Below, piece by piece: positions 62,308 to 64,000 of a DNA stretch of 64,000 nt. A program made the position numbers and the translations under genes. The notes under the pieces were generated by a model that saw only the letters and a list, made by a program, of their open reading frames with translations, was not told where the DNA came from and did not search any database. The stretch's first letter is position 1; each line of letters opens with the position of its first letter. Source of the stretch: Stutzerimonas stutzeri (GTDB taxonomy: Bacteria; Pseudomonadota; Gammaproteobacteria; Pseudomonadales; Pseudomonadaceae); assembly GCF_009789555.1 (NCBI RefSeq), contig NZ_CP046902.1:1228001-1292000 (forward strand), in the 5' to 3' direction.

Positions 62308-63491
62308 GGTGCGTCTCCCAGGATCAGGCTGATGTTGTTGCCGCCGAAGGCGAAGGAGTTGCTCATCATGCGGCGTGGTTCGGTCCCGGCCAGTGCCGTG
62401 CCGGCTGTGACAAGGTCCAGGCGCGGCAGTGTGGCGTCTTGCTCGGCGTCCCAGCGGTGAGGTGGCAGGCGTTGAGCAGGGTTGTACGCAGAGAGCGACA
62501 GCCAGCAGAACGCCGCTTCCAGCGCGCCGGCAGCGCCCAGCGTATGCCCCGTAAGCGGTTTGCTCGACGAGCAGGCCACGCCGGCGGGAAACACGGCGGC
62601 GACCGCCAGGCTTTCCATGGCATCGTTGTGCCAGGTCGCGGTGCCGTGAAGGTTCAGGTAGCTGATTCGCTCGGCAGGGGTCGCCGTGCTGGCGAGTGCC
62701 TTGCGCATCGCCTCGATCCCGCCCAGGCCTTGCGGGTCGGGCGCGGAAATGTGGTGCGCGTCGGAGCTGGCGCCGCCGCCGAGCAGCGCAATCGGCGCTT
62801 CATCGCGGGTCATCAGGAACAGAGCGGCTGCCTCACCGATATTGATGCCGTCGCGGTTGGCTGAAAACGGATTGCAGATGCGCTCGCTGGTGGCCTCCAG
62901 GGCGCTGAAGCCTTGCAACGTGAGATCGCAAAGGGTATCCACGCCGCCACAGATCACTGCATCGCAGATGCGGGCATCCAGCAGTCGCTTGGCGCTGAGC
63001 AGGGCGCGGGCGCTGGAGGTGCAGGCGGTCGATATCGAATAGCTGGGACCGCTGAGCTGTAGTCGCTCGCTGAGAAAATCGGCGGGCGCACACAGCTCCT
63101 GGTGACCATAGTGATAGCTGGCCGGCAGTCGCCCGTCGCGCACCAGGCCGGTGATGCCCTGGGTCGCTTCCTGGATGCCGGTGGTGCTGGTGCCCATGAC
63201 CACGCCGATACGCGACGGCCCGAAGCGGCCGATCGCTTCGAGTAGCTCGTCTGCGATCTCATCGGCCGCGGCCAACAGCATCTGGTTGTTGCGCGTGGCA
63301 TGGCGCAGCGGGACGTCGACGATGGACGGCAGATCGTCACTGACCGCGCCGACCGGCAACCAGCGTCCGGCAACGGCTTGCGGATAAGGCTGGATCGCCG
63401 ATCCGTCGCCATCCAGCAGTCGCCGGGCGACCGCAGCCTTGCCACGGCCCAATGCGCAGATCACGCCGAGGGCGTTCAGGTAGGCGGTCAT
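62304..63491 (-). CDS. apeO: Beta-ketoacyl-ACP synthase, ApeO-like
   Basis: Second condensing enzyme, 395 residues from the ATG at 63491 (MTAYLNALGVICALGRGKAA). The thiolase-fold triad is intact: Cys in ISTACTSSARALL, His in LNLHGTATWHND and His in KPLTGHTLGAAGALEA. It is clearly different from the downstream synthase, so the cluster has two ketosynthases, as aryl polyene clusters do. It overlaps the dehydratase gene by four bases and the upstream lipoprotein gene by four bases (63488-63491). Confidence 0.88.
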   Translation of the reverse strand: MTAYLNALGVICALGRGKAAVARRLLDGDGSAIQPYPQAVAGRWLPVGAVSDDLPSIVDVPLRHATRNNQMLLAAADEIADELLEAIGRFGPSRIGVVMGTSTTGIQEATQGITGLVRDGRLPASYHYGHQELCAPADFLSERLQLSGPSYSISTACTSSARALLSAKRLLDARICDAVICGGVDTLCDLTLQGFSALEATSERICNPFSANRDGINIGEAAALFLMTRDEAPIALLGGGASSDAHHISAPDPQGLGGIEAMRKALASTATPAERISYLNLHGTATWHNDAMESLAVAAVFPAGVACSSSKPLTGHTLGAAGALEAAFCWLSLSAYNPAQRLPPHRWDAEQDATLPRLDLVTAGTALAGTEPRRMMSNSFAFGGNNISLILGDAP

Positions 63492-64000
63492 TGTTGGCGG
63501 GCTCCGACTCTCGCGATGGGGGCGACACCATAGGTCAGCGTTGGGCCGACGTCGAGTTCGAAACGGCCATTTTCCAGGTACCGAACGTGCCAGCCCGACG
63601 CGGCCGGGCTCGTCAGCGAACGCCCGTCTGGCTGCTGTGACCAGGGCATTCCGGCATAGAGTTCCGGCAACTGGTCGGCAGGGCTGAGGGCGAACAGCAG
63701 CGCGGCGAACAGCTCGCGCGCCTCGGCATTGGGTGGCAGCAGACCGTCGGCCAGCCAACGGTTGTCCAGCAACCGCTGGCGCGCCAGCGGAATGCCCAGC
63801 GGATCGAGTAGCGACCAGCGCAACGCAGCGCCCTCCTGCTGGATGACCAGCAGCCAGTCGCGTGCCTCGCCCTGGTGATGTCGCTGGATATGCAACTGCA
63901 TCGGCAATGCCAACCGCGGCGTTTGCTCTGGCAATGGCAGATGCCCAGCGCAGGCGCTGAGCCATAGCAGCAGCGATAGCCAGGCCAGGCGCGGCGCGTG
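63488..64000 (-). CDS. apeN: DUF3261-type lipoprotein, 5' end beyond window
   Basis: The reverse frame is open from the window end to the stop at 63488, giving 170 visible residues without a start codon. Near its beginning LSLLLWLSAC is the hydrophobic core and lipobox of a lipoprotein signal peptide, with the cysteine at visible residue 17, so only a few codons are missing. The mature part (with MPWSQQPDGRSLTSPAASGW near the end) fits the DUF3261 lipoproteins that accompany aryl polyene genes and are thought to help carry or anchor the product in the outer membrane. The function is inferred from context. Confidence 0.75.
   Translation of the reverse strand, partial: HAPRLAWLSLLLWLSACAGHLPLPEQTPRLALPMQLHIQRHHQGEARDWLLVIQQEGAALRWSLLDPLGIPLARQRLLDNRWLADGLLPPNAEARELFAALLFALSPADQLPELYAGMPWSQQPDGRSLTSPAASGWHVRYLENGRFELDVGPTLTYGVAPIARVGARQQ

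Noticed and set aside
62304..63965. Longer form of the first ketosynthase
   Set aside because: The extension beyond 63491 is the complement frame of the lipoprotein gene and lacks family similarity; the family start is MTAYLNALG.
1..64000. CRISPR array, tRNA, rRNA, prophage or insertion sequence
   Set aside because: No regular spaced repeats, cloverleaf sequences, transposase or phage genes were seen on either strand.

Overview
The window is GC-rich chromosomal DNA (roughly 62-65% G+C in most genes) that reads as core genome of a Pseudomonas-type gammaproteobacterium. The marker blocks are cyaA/corA/argH, algZ-algR-hemC-hemD-hemX-hemY-dsbB-algQ-algP, hemB-ppk/ppx-trxA-rho-ubiD, argS-priA-rpmE, ponA/pilMNOPQ-aroK-aroB-damX-like, and gltB-gltD-hemE. 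A short AlgP and an aryl-polyene-type gene cluster suggest the Pseudomonas stutzeri (Stutzerimonas) group, but the species assignment is inference. No rRNA, tRNA, CRISPR array, insertion sequence or prophage gene was seen. Almost all genes are housekeeping; gaps are short, and only the elbB-hemB gap (313 bases) exceeds 300.

Layout: 1-4.1 kb holds the 5' part of cyaA (reverse, cut by the window start), two small unknown genes and corA. 4.1-8.2 kb is a reverse-strand block with a GNAT acetyltransferase, argH and a chemoreceptor. 8.5-16.8 kb is the forward algZR-hemCDXY-dsbB-algQP region, combining regulation of pili and alginate, the middle of haem synthesis, disulfide formation and sigma-70 control. 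17.3-21.7 kb carries an ABC-F ATPase, an MscS-like channel, a TerC-like protein, a LysE-like exporter and a YaiI-like protein. 21.8-32.8 kb contains a thioesterase, elbB, hemB, convergent ppk/ppx, trxA, rho, ubiD and a ferredoxin-reductase. 32.8-37.6 kb (reverse) has a SPOR protein, argS and priA. 37.8-42.9 kb has rpmE, a secreted nuclease, a malic enzyme and ponA (reverse).

43.0-51.2 kb is the type IV pilus assembly operon pilMNOPQ followed by the shikimate genes aroK and aroB and a DamX-like SPOR protein. 51.4-58.6 kb holds glutamate synthase gltBD and hemE. 58.6-64.0 kb is a reverse-strand block ending in two ketosynthases, a ketoreductase, a dehydratase and a DUF3261-type lipoprotein, in the order apeN-O-P-Q-R of aryl polyene clusters; the cluster continues past the window end.

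Points that stand out: an abrupt fall in G+C across the secretin part of pilQ, a strong terminator-like hairpin placed inside the signal-peptide codons of the nuclease after rpmE, a rho start codon with a C/U-rich leader and no visible Shine-Dalgarno, a perfect 16-bp inverted repeat before gltB, and the aryl polyene cluster end. I did not find a clearly undescribed system; the best candidates are the pilQ mosaic and the unassigned genes beside the ape genes.
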